Notes under the pieces: generated by a model
Database searches by the model: none
What the model saw: only the letters and a program-made list of their open reading frames with translations
What the model was told of the DNA's origin: nothing
Translations under genes and position numbers: made by a program
Assembly: GCF_900188395.1 (NCBI RefSeq)
Contig: NZ_FZOB01000014.1
Coordinates: 1 to 45,156, forward strand
Direction of reading: 5' to 3'
DNA from: Desulfurobacterium atlanticum
GTDB lineage: Bacteria; Aquificota; Aquificia; Desulfurobacteriales; Desulfurobacteriaceae
Length of the DNA stretch: 45,156 nucleotides
Part shown: positions 26,635 through 35,878 of the stretch, piece by piece
Numbering within the stretch: position 1 is the first letter of the stretch
Layout of the letters: the number at the start of each line of letters is the position of its first letter

Positions 26635-26663
26635 TGGACAAAATTTAGAACTCTTGATAAAAT
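26635..26663 (+). promoter_or_regulatory. Putative promoter of the cas operon
   Basis: TGGACA (26635-26640) and TAAAAT (26658-26663) are 17 bases apart, each matching five of six consensus bases. Transcription would begin near 26670, after the upstream TTG at 26654 that opens the cas6 frame. This supports the GTG at 26696 as the true cas6 start. It appears to be the only clear promoter before the fourteen-gene cas run. Confidence 0.55.
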
Positions 26664-26695
26664 TTATAAAAATATGTTTTAGAGTGGGAAAAGGC

Positions 26696-27433
26696 GTGAG
26701 ATTAAAGCTAACATTTGAAGCACCAGGGGGATTAAAACTTCCTTTCCATTACCATTATATTTTGCAGGGATTTGTTTTGCATAACATTTCTCGCCCTCTG
26801 GCAGAGTTTATTCATTCTGTCGGGTATGGGAACGGTAATAAGGTTTACAAACTACTTACTTTTTCTAATTTGTATGGCAAAAACAAGGTTTTTAAAAGAG
26901 AGAAACAGATATTTTTTCCACAAAGTTTCCACTTCTATATATCAAGCTACGATTTAAACGTTTTATCAGATATTGTAAAACAGCTAATAGGAGCGAGAAA
27001 TTTAAACATTGCAGGACAGGAAGTTTTTTTATCTTCTATAGAATCTTTTGAAGAATCTATTATAACGGAAAGAGTAATATTGAAAACACTTTCTCCAATA
27101 ACAGTTCATGAAACAATAAACGGTAAAACTGTATATTACAATCCATATCAAGAAAAATTCTATCAACTTCTAATAAGAAATTTAATAAGCAAGTATAGTG
27201 TTATTACAGGACAAGCTTTTTCTGATAGCATAGAAATTTTGCAGATCAAAAATTCAAAATACAGGAAAGTTATAACTTTTTATAAAAATAACTTCGTGAT
27301 AGAGGCATGGAAAGGAAAATTTGAAATAAAAGCTCCGTTAAAGATTATAGAAATAGCTCTTAAAACAGGATTGGGAGCTCGTAACGCTCAAGGCTTTGGT
27401 ATGGTGGCAGTTGATAAAAGTGGGGAGAATTAG
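26696..27433 (+). CDS. cas6: CRISPR pre-crRNA endoribonuclease Cas6
   Basis: Cas6 cuts the repeat RNA to release crRNAs with an 8-base 5' handle (AUUGAAAC for this array). The 245-aa protein starts MRLKLTFEAPGGLKLPFHYH from GTG 26696. An in-frame TTG at 26654 is rejected because it lies upstream of the -10 box. H17/H19 near the N-terminus are candidate catalytic residues. The C-terminal glycine-rich loop GLGARNAQGFGMV is the RAMP/Cas6 hallmark that grips the repeat. It is the only cas6 in the locus and stands first, so it probably supplies crRNAs to both the type III and the type I-B complexes. cmr1 follows after 3 bases. Confidence 0.88.
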   Translation: MRLKLTFEAPGGLKLPFHYHYILQGFVLHNISRPLAEFIHSVGYGNGNKVYKLLTFSNLYGKNKVFKREKQIFFPQSFHFYISSYDLNVLSDIVKQLIGARNLNIAGQEVFLSSIESFEESIITERVILKTLSPITVHETINGKTVYYNPYQEKFYQLLIRNLISKYSVITGQAFSDSIEILQIKNSKYRKVITFYKNNFVIEAWKGKFEIKAPLKIIEIALKTGLGARNAQGFGMVAVDKSGEN

Positions 27434-27436
27434 GAG

Positions 27437-28660
27437 ATGAAAAAAGAAGTAAAAATAGCTTTTAAAACTCTAACACCGCTCTGGACAGGGGATGCAGAAG
27501 GTAAAAGTGAAAAATTAAAGCTTACTGGAATTATTGGTTCTTTAAGGTGGTGGTTTGAAGCATTGGTTAGAGGGATGGGATATTATGCATGTGATTCAAC
27601 TTCCGATAACAAGTGCAAAGTTGAAATAAAAAACCCAGGAGATATTGGCAAAATTCATGAGAAAATGTGCCCTGTATGTTTTCTTTTTGGCGCAACAGGT
27701 TGGAAAAGCAGATTTTCATTGAATATAGAAAACGATAATTTGAAAAAGCCTTATGATGGAAAAGTGGTTGTTAAACTCAATGATGGCAATGGGTGGCATT
27801 ATGAAGCCGGTCTTATGGGAGATGCAACGCTTATTTTTCAGTATGATGAATTCTATTTGTCAAAAGATTTAAATGAAGTATTTCCTTCCATTTTAAAAAT
27901 TCTTCTTTATTTAATTCAGGAATACGGAATGCTTGGGGCTAAAACTTCTATGGGGTATGGCGTAGCAAGGTTTAAAACTGCTGATAATGAACTTTCAATT
28001 AAAGATGGCAATTGGAAGAATTTTACTAATTATTTAGCATTGTTTGATAATAAATTCAATCCTGAACAAATTAATGACACTGAGAGAAAGAGAAAAATTG
28101 AAAATAATTTAAAAAATCTTCCTAATCTAAAAGACATGTTTTTTGTGAAATTTAAAATTGATGGAGAATTCAAGGAAATTTTAGAAAATATAAAGCAATT
28201 TTATAATCCTGAAAATAAAATTTCTGAAGACTTCAACTGGTTGATAACTTCTCCTGTGGTAAGGAAAGTGATAAGAAAAGAAATAAAATCACAATTTAAT
28301 TCTAATAATGATTTAAGACACTTTTTAATGGGAAAAGTTAAAGGTAAAAATTCTACTTTTTCGGCAATTCAGGTTTCTCATGTTTACACAAATAACAAGA
28401 AATTTGAATTCAGGATTTATGGATGGCTACCTGATAAAAAACCTATTCAAGGCAAGGTGAAAGATGTTTTAAATCTCTTGTCTCAACTCTTCAATGATGT
28501 GCCCTGGAAAGGAATATATGACAGTAGGCAAAAAAAGAAAGTTAGCCTTTTGCCGTCAAAAGTTGAAGATGGCGTATGCTGGCAAAATAGCAATTTAAAA
28601 TTATTGGATAGTTGTAAAAATGTGAAAAACCTATTCCTTCAAGAAGGAGAAAACCAATGA
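27437..28660 (+). CDS. cmr1: Type III RAMP protein Cmr1 (Cas7 group)
   Basis: Cmr1 is a RAMP subunit at the crRNA 3' end of type III-B/III-C complexes. The 407-aa protein begins KIAFKTLTPLWTGDAEGK and has the Cmr1 signature GIIGSLRWWFEALVRG (residues 31-46), the CPVCFLFGATGWKSRF segment with a zinc-type cysteine pair, and the glycine-rich YGMLGAKTSMGYGVARF. It follows cas6 by 3 bases and overlaps the next gene by 4 (ATGA). Confidence 0.88.
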   Translation: MKKEVKIAFKTLTPLWTGDAEGKSEKLKLTGIIGSLRWWFEALVRGMGYYACDSTSDNKCKVEIKNPGDIGKIHEKMCPVCFLFGATGWKSRFSLNIENDNLKKPYDGKVVVKLNDGNGWHYEAGLMGDATLIFQYDEFYLSKDLNEVFPSILKILLYLIQEYGMLGAKTSMGYGVARFKTADNELSIKDGNWKNFTNYLALFDNKFNPEQINDTERKRKIENNLKNLPNLKDMFFVKFKIDGEFKEILENIKQFYNPENKISEDFNWLITSPVVRKVIRKEIKSQFNSNNDLRHFLMGKVKGKNSTFSAIQVSHVYTNNKKFEFRIYGWLPDKKPIQGKVKDVLNLLSQLFNDVPWKGIYDSRQKKKVSLLPSKVEDGVCWQNSNLKLLDSCKNVKNLFLQEGENQ

Positions 28661-29682
28661 AATACGATTTTTATTCCTTTTTAAAATCTGAGAGAATAGA
28701 TAGAATTTCATATAATCAGTTTAAAAATAACCAAAATCTGTATTTTATCCATTCCAAACGAGATAAGTTATGGGGTAATAAACCGGGTGGAAATTATTCC
28801 TTGTATTTTAAAAGTAAAGGTTTTGTATATAATTTTTGCCCTGATGAAATATGGAAAAGATTAAACACATTGGGAAACGATACCAAGTTGCTAAAAACAC
28901 TAAAATTCACTTTAACTCTCACTTCAAACCTCTACACAGCATCAGAAAATAATTTCTATTCAATAGATAACCAATTCGCAAAGGAAAAAGCAACAGGACT
29001 TCTTGTATTTAAAGGAAGTTCGCTCAAAGGAGCTTTAAGGCAGGCAGCTGTTGAAAACCTTGAAGATGCATTATTAAAAGGAAATTATGGGGAAAAATTT
29101 GATGAATATATGAAAGAAAGCGAAGAAACTATCTTAGAAGAGGAAGAAAGCAACAAAGATGATAGATTCTTTTTTAAAAAAAGAGCCAGACTTGTGAAAC
29201 TTTTTGGAAATGAAAAAGATATAAACTGGTTTACATTTAAAAGTCTCCTTGCAACAGGTGGTATAAAAGATGTTGGTAAAATACAAGCTATTCTTGGAAA
29301 AATTTCCAGTGCTTTTGAAAAATATTTAAAACAGAAAAAGGTTGTAAACAGTGAGGGGATTTGCAGAGGAAGGTTAATATTTTCCGATTTACATTTTACA
29401 AAGGTAGCCCTTGATGTAATTACACCACTTAAAAGAGAAACAAGAACACCAACATCAGGGCCTATTTATTATGAGGTAGTTCCTGCTGGAGAAAATACGA
29501 CCGGAGCAATTATATGGTTTCCTTTTGATTTAATTACTAAAGGAAAACTTGATGAAATAGATGAAGAATGGAAAGCAGATAAGAAAGTAGTAAAAAAAGC
29601 TTTTGAAAAATTAAAACAAACAGGAATAGGTGCAAAAACAAAGGATGGCTGGGGAAGGTTTGAGATTCACTGGGAGGAATAA
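28657..29682 (+). CDS. Cmr6-like RAMP protein (Cas7 group)
   Basis: The 341-aa RAMP protein has a substrate-loop motif FKGSSLKGALRQAAVE (about residues 118-133), the strand GRLIFSDLHFTKVALDVITP, PTSGPIYYEVVPAGENTTG and the terminal glycine-rich GIGAKTKDGWGRFE. These fit Cmr6, and the gene order (cmr1, this gene, large subunit, cmr4, cmr5) is that of III-C modules. An acidic insertion (about 150-165, EEEES) is unusual. It abuts the large-subunit start with no gap. Another Cas7-group name would be equally defensible. Confidence 0.7.
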   Translation: MKYDFYSFLKSERIDRISYNQFKNNQNLYFIHSKRDKLWGNKPGGNYSLYFKSKGFVYNFCPDEIWKRLNTLGNDTKLLKTLKFTLTLTSNLYTASENNFYSIDNQFAKEKATGLLVFKGSSLKGALRQAAVENLEDALLKGNYGEKFDEYMKESEETILEEEESNKDDRFFFKKRARLVKLFGNEKDINWFTFKSLLATGGIKDVGKIQAILGKISSAFEKYLKQKKVVNSEGICRGRLIFSDLHFTKVALDVITPLKRETRTPTSGPIYYEVVPAGENTTGAIIWFPFDLITKGKLDEIDEEWKADKKVVKKAFEKLKQTGIGAKTKDGWGRFEIHWEE

Positions 29683-32600
29683 ATGGCACTAAAAGATTTA
29701 ATTGATAAAAGAAAGGATGTTCTTTTCGCTGAAATCGGGGCATTGATTCATGATTTGGGTAAGTTGAGTAAGGAATTTGTGGAATATTATGTTGAATCTA
29801 CTGATCCTAAGACTTGGAAGGAAGACTTACACTCTAAAACAATATTTCCTTCTCATTTAACTTGCATAGATGAACTTCTTGAGCGAATTTTCTGTCAATA
29901 TAACAAAGGAAATTATGATATAGTTGAAAGAGAGTTATTAAATGTTATTAAAACTAAATTGGAAAAAGCACTTAATTTAAGATTTGATACTAATGATTCA
30001 TTTCTGAAAGAAGTAGAAAAGAGACTTAAAATTCAGAAAAAGGGGAAAGTCAAATCATTTGCTGAGCTTAAATCAGCTTTAACTCATAAGGGTAAAAAAT
30101 ATTCAGACCAAGGAAAAGGAGAAAAATTAGATGAACTACTGGATCAAGTTTTTAAGCCTTTGATTTATATGGAAAATTTAAAGAAAGGGGTCAAAGAAGT
30201 TGGAAATTTCTTTGAAAATGATTTTTCTATCATAAATACCGCATTATGCAATATTCTAAACAATGAAAATATAGCCATATCTAACTTTATAGCAGAACAC
30301 CATTTCAAAACTTGCATTTCTAATACTATTTCTTTGATTCTGGCGGAGAAAGATGGTGCCGATGGTATAGACTCTGCCATTGACAAAATGGTAACAAACC
30401 ATAAGATTGCAAAGCAATCAAAAAATTATACTTATATCTCAACCGCCTTCGGGTATGAAAATCAAAAGATTGATTTAACCTTACCGGACACAGACGATAA
30501 ATCTTTAACCAGAATCAGAAACGATTATGCTGATAAACTTGCAAATATTCTTGAAAATCTAAAAGACATAGAAAATGATCCAGATAAAATTCAAAACTGG
30601 ATTAACAAAAGAGAAGAGCTTTTAAGAGAAACCAGAAAAGCCTTTTTAAATGCCCTTGGAGAAACAAGAAGACCTGCAAACGATGTAACTTTATGGGATC
30701 ACTCTTTTTCTGTTGCTTCCCTTTATAAAGCTGCCCTTGCTCAAGTAATAATAGATGGCTGGAAAGCCCCTAAAGATATAAAGTGGAAATTACTTGGTAT
30801 AAGATTTGATGGAAATGATTTTTACAATGCAGTTCCTAAGATAGGAGATCTCCTTGGCAGAAAAGCGCTTGTGCAAAAAATACTTGATAATATAAAAATC
30901 CTTCTTGAAGTTATTATACCAATTGGGAATGAGATTTACAGAGATGAAAACGGCAGTGTTTTTCTCGTTCCTGAGAATTGCGAAAATGAGGAAATTTTAG
31001 AAATAGATAACGATGTATGGAATTCCATTAAAAATATAAAATTACCCGTAGAATTGAATTATAGAGGTGAGTGGAATGAGAAAAAATTAGAAAATATTGT
31101 ATCTGATTGTTCTAATATAGAAGAACTCATTGAAGAGTTATCATCTTTTATTTCTCAAGGAATTATTAAACCCAAAATTATCCTTTCAAAATCATCCCGC
31201 GGTGCTTTAAATCTTGGACAAATTCTTTCCGAAGAAAAAAAATGGGAACCTGATGTAGAAAGATTAAAACAGAAATGGAGTGGTAAAAACGAAGGTTATG
31301 AAAAGTGCATCGTTTGTAACTTAAGGCCTGTTCCGTTAACAGATGAAGAATATGAAAACTTAATAAAAAGTAAAGATTGGCATGACCTTTCAGAAGAAGA
31401 AAAGAACAGTATAAAAGCCTATGAGAGAAAAGAATGCCTTGATTGTCTTAAACTGTCATTAAACAGAGTTGAAGAATGGTATAGAAACGCAAATTGGAAA
31501 AGAGGAAATCCTGAAAAACCATCCTTTGACACTTCAATCTGGATTGATGAAGTCGCAGATGAAAACCATAGAATCGCTCTTCTTTATCTAAAATTTGACC
31601 TTGAAAAATGGCTTAACGGAGAAATGCTTAATACATTTTTAAGCAATCCTTTGCTTGAAGAGGAGTTTAAAAAACAGTTGGAAAATGAACTATACAATGT
31701 GTCAGATTATAATCGCCTTATAGAACTTCTTGAAGAGGCATTTAATAAAAATGACTTTAACCAGAAATTCTCCATAACTAAACAAGATGGCAGCAACTTG
31801 ACTGTTAAAGACCTCTTTCAGGTATTAATTGGCAAAATTTACGCTACTTCTCCTACTGAATTGTTTCAATCAATTGTTGAAAACAGAGAACCTGATTGGC
31901 AGGATAGATACACCTGCCCCTCATGCGCTACAAAAGGAGATAATAAACATAAAGCAGCTGTTTTCCTTTTGCATACAACCCGCAAACATCCTTCATTTGC
32001 CCGTTTAAGGAGAATCTGGGAAACAACTAAAAATTTTGGAATTGATATATTTGAAGAAGTAAAAAGAAAACTCAATTCTAAGAAAAGATATGTGTTTGAA
32101 TTTACAGACTCCCCAAATCTCAAAACCACCCACACATACTATTTCAAAGATGATAAAGATAATAAAGGAGAAATTGTAGTTTTAGAAAACAATAAAGCAG
32201 CTGTAATCTCGGCAGCTAAGGAATTTACTCCAAAAAGTGGACAAATCCTTTACATTTTTACTGATAAATTTTTTAAAAATCAAATTGGTAGTTTAAATAT
32301 CAATAATGTGGAAAATCCAAAACCATATACGCCAATTATTCCCTACCAGTTTGAACCTTCAAATACGATGTTCTTTGTTCCCCTTAAAGAGGTTTGGGAA
32401 ATCATTAAGCACATTAAGAAGAAATACGAAATTGAATTCAACAAAGTTCAAAACAGACTTCCTATAAAGGTTGGTTTTGTTGCTTTTCACAAAAGAATGC
32501 CGATGTATGCCGTGCTTGATACTGCAAAAAGATTGATGGAAACGAATAATTCCCCTGAAATGCTTAAAGTGTGTGAAATTTCTGAATTAGAAACTGAGGA

Positions 32601-33312
32601 AAATTGTAGATTATTTGAAGGTAAGCTTAGGAATAAAGTTAAAAAAATTAAATTTGATAATGAAGAGATTTATTATTTTTCTTATGCTACCGGTGATCCC
32701 AACAAAGAAGACCTTTTCCATCCCTATTTCATAGTGGAGAACAACAACGGATGGAAAGTGCCTATAAGTGAAAGTGAAAATGAAAAATGGAAAATTATCA
32801 AGCATGTTAAAAACTTGCAGACAGGCAATAAAGTCTGGTTTTATCCTTCCTATTTTGATTTCGTCTATCTTGATACAAATACAAGAAGGCTTGATGTGGG
32901 GAAAGAAAGAAAACACTGGTTATTTAAAGAAAATTCACCGAAACCTTATAGATTAAATCAGATAGATGAATTTGAAAACTTGAGAGAATTGCTGCTTAAT
33001 AAATTAAAATTGACTTCATCTCAACTTCTTAATGCTTACGGAATGCTTATCGGAAAACTTCAAAATTGGGAGATAGATAAAACTGACAACTTTCCAATTA
33101 CAGATAAGCCTTTTGAAGAGTTTGTTGAAAATGTGATTTTAAGCATTCCATTTAGATTAAAGCTAAAAGAAGAAACAAAGAAAGGGCAGATTAGCAGGAA
33201 AGATTTTGAGTTTTTGAAAAAAGCTATGTTAAACGGTGTATTTTTTGACTTTATTGATATGTGGCATACTGTCTTAAAAAGAAAATTTTATGAGGAGGAG
33301 CAAAATGTCTGA
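29683..33312 (+). CDS. csx11: Type III-C large subunit, Cas10/Csx11-like, HD domain present, GGDD absent
   Basis: This is the large subunit of the type III module (1209 aa). The N-terminal HD nuclease motif is GALIHDLGK (H23-D24, K27), with further His-rich parts IAEHHFKTC (about 203-211) and LWDHSFSVASL (about 340). A zinc site is formed by C542, C545, C585 and C588, and another cysteine pair is at C745/C748. Where Cas10 proteins carry GGDD in a palm hairpin, this protein reads EIYRDENGSVFLVP (417-430), and no GGDD or similar motif occurs anywhere. The C-terminal FYPSYFDFVYLDTNTRRLDV is a segment I associate with Csx11. Subtype III-C is defined by such inactivated cyclase domains, so it should not make cyclic oligoadenylate but may cut DNA. 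It overlaps cmr4 by 8 bases. Confidence 0.8.
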   Translation: MALKDLIDKRKDVLFAEIGALIHDLGKLSKEFVEYYVESTDPKTWKEDLHSKTIFPSHLTCIDELLERIFCQYNKGNYDIVERELLNVIKTKLEKALNLRFDTNDSFLKEVEKRLKIQKKGKVKSFAELKSALTHKGKKYSDQGKGEKLDELLDQVFKPLIYMENLKKGVKEVGNFFENDFSIINTALCNILNNENIAISNFIAEHHFKTCISNTISLILAEKDGADGIDSAIDKMVTNHKIAKQSKNYTYISTAFGYENQKIDLTLPDTDDKSLTRIRNDYADKLANILENLKDIENDPDKIQNWINKREELLRETRKAFLNALGETRRPANDVTLWDHSFSVASLYKAALAQVIIDGWKAPKDIKWKLLGIRFDGNDFYNAVPKIGDLLGRKALVQKILDNIKILLEVIIPIGNEIYRDENGSVFLVPENCENEEILEIDNDVWNSIKNIKLPVELNYRGEWNEKKLENIVSDCSNIEELIEELSSFISQGIIKPKIILSKSSRGALNLGQILSEEKKWEPDVERLKQKWSGKNEGYEKCIVCNLRPVPLTDEEYENLIKSKDWHDLSEEEKNSIKAYERKECLDCLKLSLNRVEEWYRNANWKRGNPEKPSFDTSIWIDEVADENHRIALLYLKFDLEKWLNGEMLNTFLSNPLLEEEFKKQLENELYNVSDYNRLIELLEEAFNKNDFNQKFSITKQDGSNLTVKDLFQVLIGKIYATSPTELFQSIVENREPDWQDRYTCPSCATKGDNKHKAAVFLLHTTRKHPSFARLRRIWETTKNFGIDIFEEVKRKLNSKKRYVFEFTDSPNLKTTHTYYFKDDKDNKGEIVVLENNKAAVISAAKEFTPKSGQILYIFTDKFFKNQIGSLNINNVENPKPYTPIIPYQFEPSNTMFFVPLKEVWEIIKHIKKKYEIEFNKVQNRLPIKVGFVAFHKRMPMYAVLDTAKRLMETNNSPEMLKVCEISELETEENCRLFEGKLRNKVKKIKFDNEEIYYFSYATGDPNKEDLFHPYFIVENNNGWKVPISESENEKWKIIKHVKNLQTGNKVWFYPSYFDFVYLDTNTRRLDVGKERKHWLFKENSPKPYRLNQIDEFENLRELLLNKLKLTSSQLLNAYGMLIGKLQNWEIDKTDNFPITDKPFEEFVENVILSIPFRLKLKEETKKGQISRKDFEFLKKAMLNGVFFDFIDMWHTVLKRKFYEEEQNV

Positions 33313-34585
33313 TACATTTATACCTTTTAAAGCTAAAAAATACCTTGCCATTGCAAAAGAACCTGTATTTGTTGGAACAGGTGGATATAGAATAGGAAGA
33401 GTTGATAACACTATAGTTAGAGACCCTGCAACAAATCTTCCTAAAATTCCGGGCTCCACAATTTCGGGAAATGCAAGATATTACAGCTGGCTTTCTTATA
33501 AATCGGAAGGTATGAATTTAAATCTTGGTTGTTCAAAAGGTAAGAAAACTGAAGAACAGGACCCTTGCGGAGAATGTCCTGTTTGTCTTACCTATGGTTT
33601 TGTTAAAGACAAAAAGGCACATTCAGGGCTTGCCTATTTTTCAGATGCAAGAATTTTATTTTTCCCTGTTTCCACAATGATTGGAACAGTATGGCTTACT
33701 TCTGATGAAATTTTAAAAGAATTTGTTGAAACTGGTGGAGACGAAATTTCTGTGGAAAACAACTCTTTCCTTTATTCCCAATCCCTTGAAAGTTCTTTAC
33801 CCAAAAATGACGAAGGAAAAAAATTTTTAAACTTTGGCTGGATAATGCTTAAAGCTTCTAATTCCATTAATCCTGAAATCTGGAAGATAAAAAAAGATAT
33901 TGAGAACGATGAAATAACAGATTTAAGCGGTGTCTTAAACAGAGTGGGAACTCGTATTTGCGTAGTTTCAAAAGATGTTTTTCATCACATTGTTAATTCC
34001 AATCTTGAAACAAGAACATCTGTTTCTATAAATCCTATAACCGGTGCAGCAGAAAGTGGAGCATTATTTACCTATGAAGCACTGCCAAGAGGAGCGGTTT
34101 TTATCCTTGATGTTACTTATGAAAATCCTTCTAACTATATGAAAGATGAATCAATTGAGATAGTAATTGGCACAGTTGAGAAAGGATTTAAACTTTTTTC
34201 TTCTCTTGGTATTGGAGGAATGGGAACAAGAGGCTTTGGGAAAATTGAAATTATAGATAACTGGCTTGGTGAAAAGGAATACTTGGAGAAATTAAAGGAA
34301 TTTATTGGTAAGCTGAATAATAATCTCAATGAATTAGAAACAAAGATTAGTAAAATAAAACAAGAAATAGAAGATGAACAGGATAACAAGAAGAAAGAAG
34401 AATTGATAAAAGAGAAAAATAAATTAGAGAAAGAGAAGCAGGATATTGAAGAAAAGAAATCTCTTTGGATAGAATATGTTGAGAAAGTAAAAAAACAAAA
34501 AGAAGCAGATGTTAATAACGAGAACGAGATTTTAGATATTCTTAAAGAAATACTTTCCTCAAGCAGGGAGGCTAACAATGAATAA
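33305..34585 (+). CDS. cmr4: Type III backbone RAMP Cmr4 (Cas7) with coiled-coil C-terminal extension
   Basis: Cmr4 forms the repeated backbone that binds crRNA and cuts target RNA at 6-base intervals. In this 426-aa protein, RVDNTIVRDP then LPKIPGSTISGNARYY (residues 32-60) is the active-site loop, and D34 aligns with the catalytic aspartate of Csm3/Cmr4, so RNA cleavage is probably retained. A cysteine cluster (DPCGECPVC) follows at about 85-95. GIGGMGTRGFGKIE is the glycine-rich loop. Residues about 324-405 are a Lys/Glu heptad-like stretch (KLNNNLNELETKISKIKQEI) predicted as a coiled coil, beyond the normal Cmr4 end. ATG 33305 follows GAGGAGG. It overlaps both neighbours by 8 bases. Confidence 0.87.
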   Translation: MSDTFIPFKAKKYLAIAKEPVFVGTGGYRIGRVDNTIVRDPATNLPKIPGSTISGNARYYSWLSYKSEGMNLNLGCSKGKKTEEQDPCGECPVCLTYGFVKDKKAHSGLAYFSDARILFFPVSTMIGTVWLTSDEILKEFVETGGDEISVENNSFLYSQSLESSLPKNDEGKKFLNFGWIMLKASNSINPEIWKIKKDIENDEITDLSGVLNRVGTRICVVSKDVFHHIVNSNLETRTSVSINPITGAAESGALFTYEALPRGAVFILDVTYENPSNYMKDESIEIVIGTVEKGFKLFSSLGIGGMGTRGFGKIEIIDNWLGEKEYLEKLKEFIGKLNNNLNELETKISKIKQEIEDEQDNKKKEELIKEKNKLEKEKQDIEEKKSLWIEYVEKVKKQKEADVNNENEILDILKEILSSSREANNE

Positions 34586-35174
34586 AATCAATCTTGATAA
34601 AATTTGCGCTGAATACGGAATGGATTTGTTGACATTTCCTGAAAGTTTATACAATGAGGCTAAAAAGATTTTACAGGGCAGTAATAATAAAGAAGATTTC
34701 GAAGGTAAGAATTATGATGACTCAGACTGGAGAGAAAGTTTAAAAGAATTTAAAAATTACAATCTAATTAATCCACTTCAAGATTTAAAAAACAGAGTCA
34801 GGAAAGACAATCAATTTGATAAATTAAAAGAAAAACCATCTTCATTTAATTCATCTACTTTTGAAACAGAAATAACTAAAGCCCTTGGAATATTAGTAGA
34901 AGACGGCCCTTTTGCCTACATGATATGGCTTAAGTCTCAGGACAGAGAACCGCATAGAGCAATGCTTATCCAGACTGCAAGGATTCTTGCTGAACTAAAA
35001 GTTATTGAGAAAATTGAAACAAACGAAAATTTGAAAGAAAGGATAGAAAAGGCATTCCTTAACCTTTCTGGAAAGCTTCCCAAACTCCTTTTTGCAAAAA
35101 CTGTCCTTGAAAAGATGCTTATTTACGCAAGATACAAGGCAAAGGCGATGGAAAATAAAGTAAGTGAGGGATAA
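34578..35174 (+). CDS. cmr5: Type III small subunit Cmr5 (Cas11)
   Basis: The all-helical protein of 198 aa sits where cmr5 is expected. The C-terminal half contains the Cmr5-like pattern FAYMIWLKSQDREPHRAM... and FAKTVLEKMLIYARYKAKAM. Usual Cmr5 proteins are about 120-170 residues, so this is long; residues 1-80, rich in Asn, Lys and Asp, are the extra part. Small subunits line the complex and contact the target strand. It overlaps cmr4 by 8 bases and lies 2 bases before the next gene. Confidence 0.72.
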   Translation: MNKINLDKICAEYGMDLLTFPESLYNEAKKILQGSNNKEDFEGKNYDDSDWRESLKEFKNYNLINPLQDLKNRVRKDNQFDKLKEKPSSFNSSTFETEITKALGILVEDGPFAYMIWLKSQDREPHRAMLIQTARILAELKVIEKIETNENLKERIEKAFLNLSGKLPKLLFAKTVLEKMLIYARYKAKAMENKVSEG

Positions 35175-35176
35175 AG

Positions 35177-35878
35177 ATGACTGAAATTGAATATAAATAT
35201 TTTGAAATCAGGCTTAAAGCCCTTTCTCCTATCTCCATAACAAGAAGAACCTTCAACATCCTTTCTGAAACTTACTGGTTTATTCCTGCATGGACTATGT
35301 GGAACGCTTTTGTAAAGCTTTTTGCATTGTTTGAAGGCAATAGAGATTATAAAGATGCTAAAAGTAAACTCAAATCTATCAGATTAACAAATTTTTATAT
35401 TATAGAAAACAACGAAGCACTTTTTTCTTTTGATGAAACCAACCGTAAAAAATATATTTCTTCCGACCTTAAAAATGCCATCAATCCTCTATCCAATACT
35501 TCTCTTGAAGGTGCGTTGTATGAAAGGGAATATATCCATGCTAAAAATTTTATCGGCTGGGTGAAAATAAACAGTTCCGACAGTGATTTAAATACATTTT
35601 TTTCCGAATTAAAAGGAAAACTGTTTTTTATAGGAGCTGATAAAAATACAGGTTTTGGAAAAGTTAAAGTTGAAAAAATCAGTGAAATTCAAGTAGAAAA
35701 GCCTTCTTCTGATAAAACCAAGCCTAAAAACTTCTTGTTTAAACCAAAAAATAACAACTACTTGCTTCCTGTAGAATCTGACGAAAAAGAATTTTTTCCA
35801 TTAACCTTGAGAGAATGGGATAAGGAAAAGGGAAGCGGCATGAAAATAGTTCTTATAGAGGGTTCTCAAAATGATTGA
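35177..35878 (+). CDS. Cas5-group RAMP protein of the type III module (Cmr3-like)
   Basis: The 233-aa protein starts EIRLKALSPISITRRTFNIL and has SETYWFIPAWTMWNAFVKLF and the glycine-rich GADKNTGFGKVKVEKI (about 152-167), the pattern of a Cas5/Cmr3-type RAMP that would hold the crRNA 5' handle. It is shorter than classical Cmr3 (about 300-400 residues). By order and elimination it completes the III-C set. It overlaps cas8b by 8 bases, so the type III and type I modules are joined without a break. Confidence 0.65.
   Translation: MTEIEYKYFEIRLKALSPISITRRTFNILSETYWFIPAWTMWNAFVKLFALFEGNRDYKDAKSKLKSIRLTNFYIIENNEALFSFDETNRKKYISSDLKNAINPLSNTSLEGALYEREYIHAKNFIGWVKINSSDSDLNTFFSELKGKLFFIGADKNTGFGKVKVEKISEIQVEKPSSDKTKPKNFLFKPKNNNYLLPVESDEKEFFPLTLREWDKEKGSGMKIVLIEGSQND

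Noticed and set aside
26466-26648. 60-codon open frame upstream of cas6
   Set aside because: It lies wholly within the palindromic element and reads through both hairpin units; no ribosome site.
26654-26695. Upstream TTG start for cas6 adding 14 residues
   Set aside because: The -10 box of the best promoter lies at 26658-26663, so the codon would not be in the transcript; family alignment begins at the GTG.
29683-33312. Assignment of the type III module to III-B with a standard Cmr2
   Set aside because: No GGDD motif is present and the C-terminal FYPSYFDF segment and gene order fit the Csx11/III-C form better.
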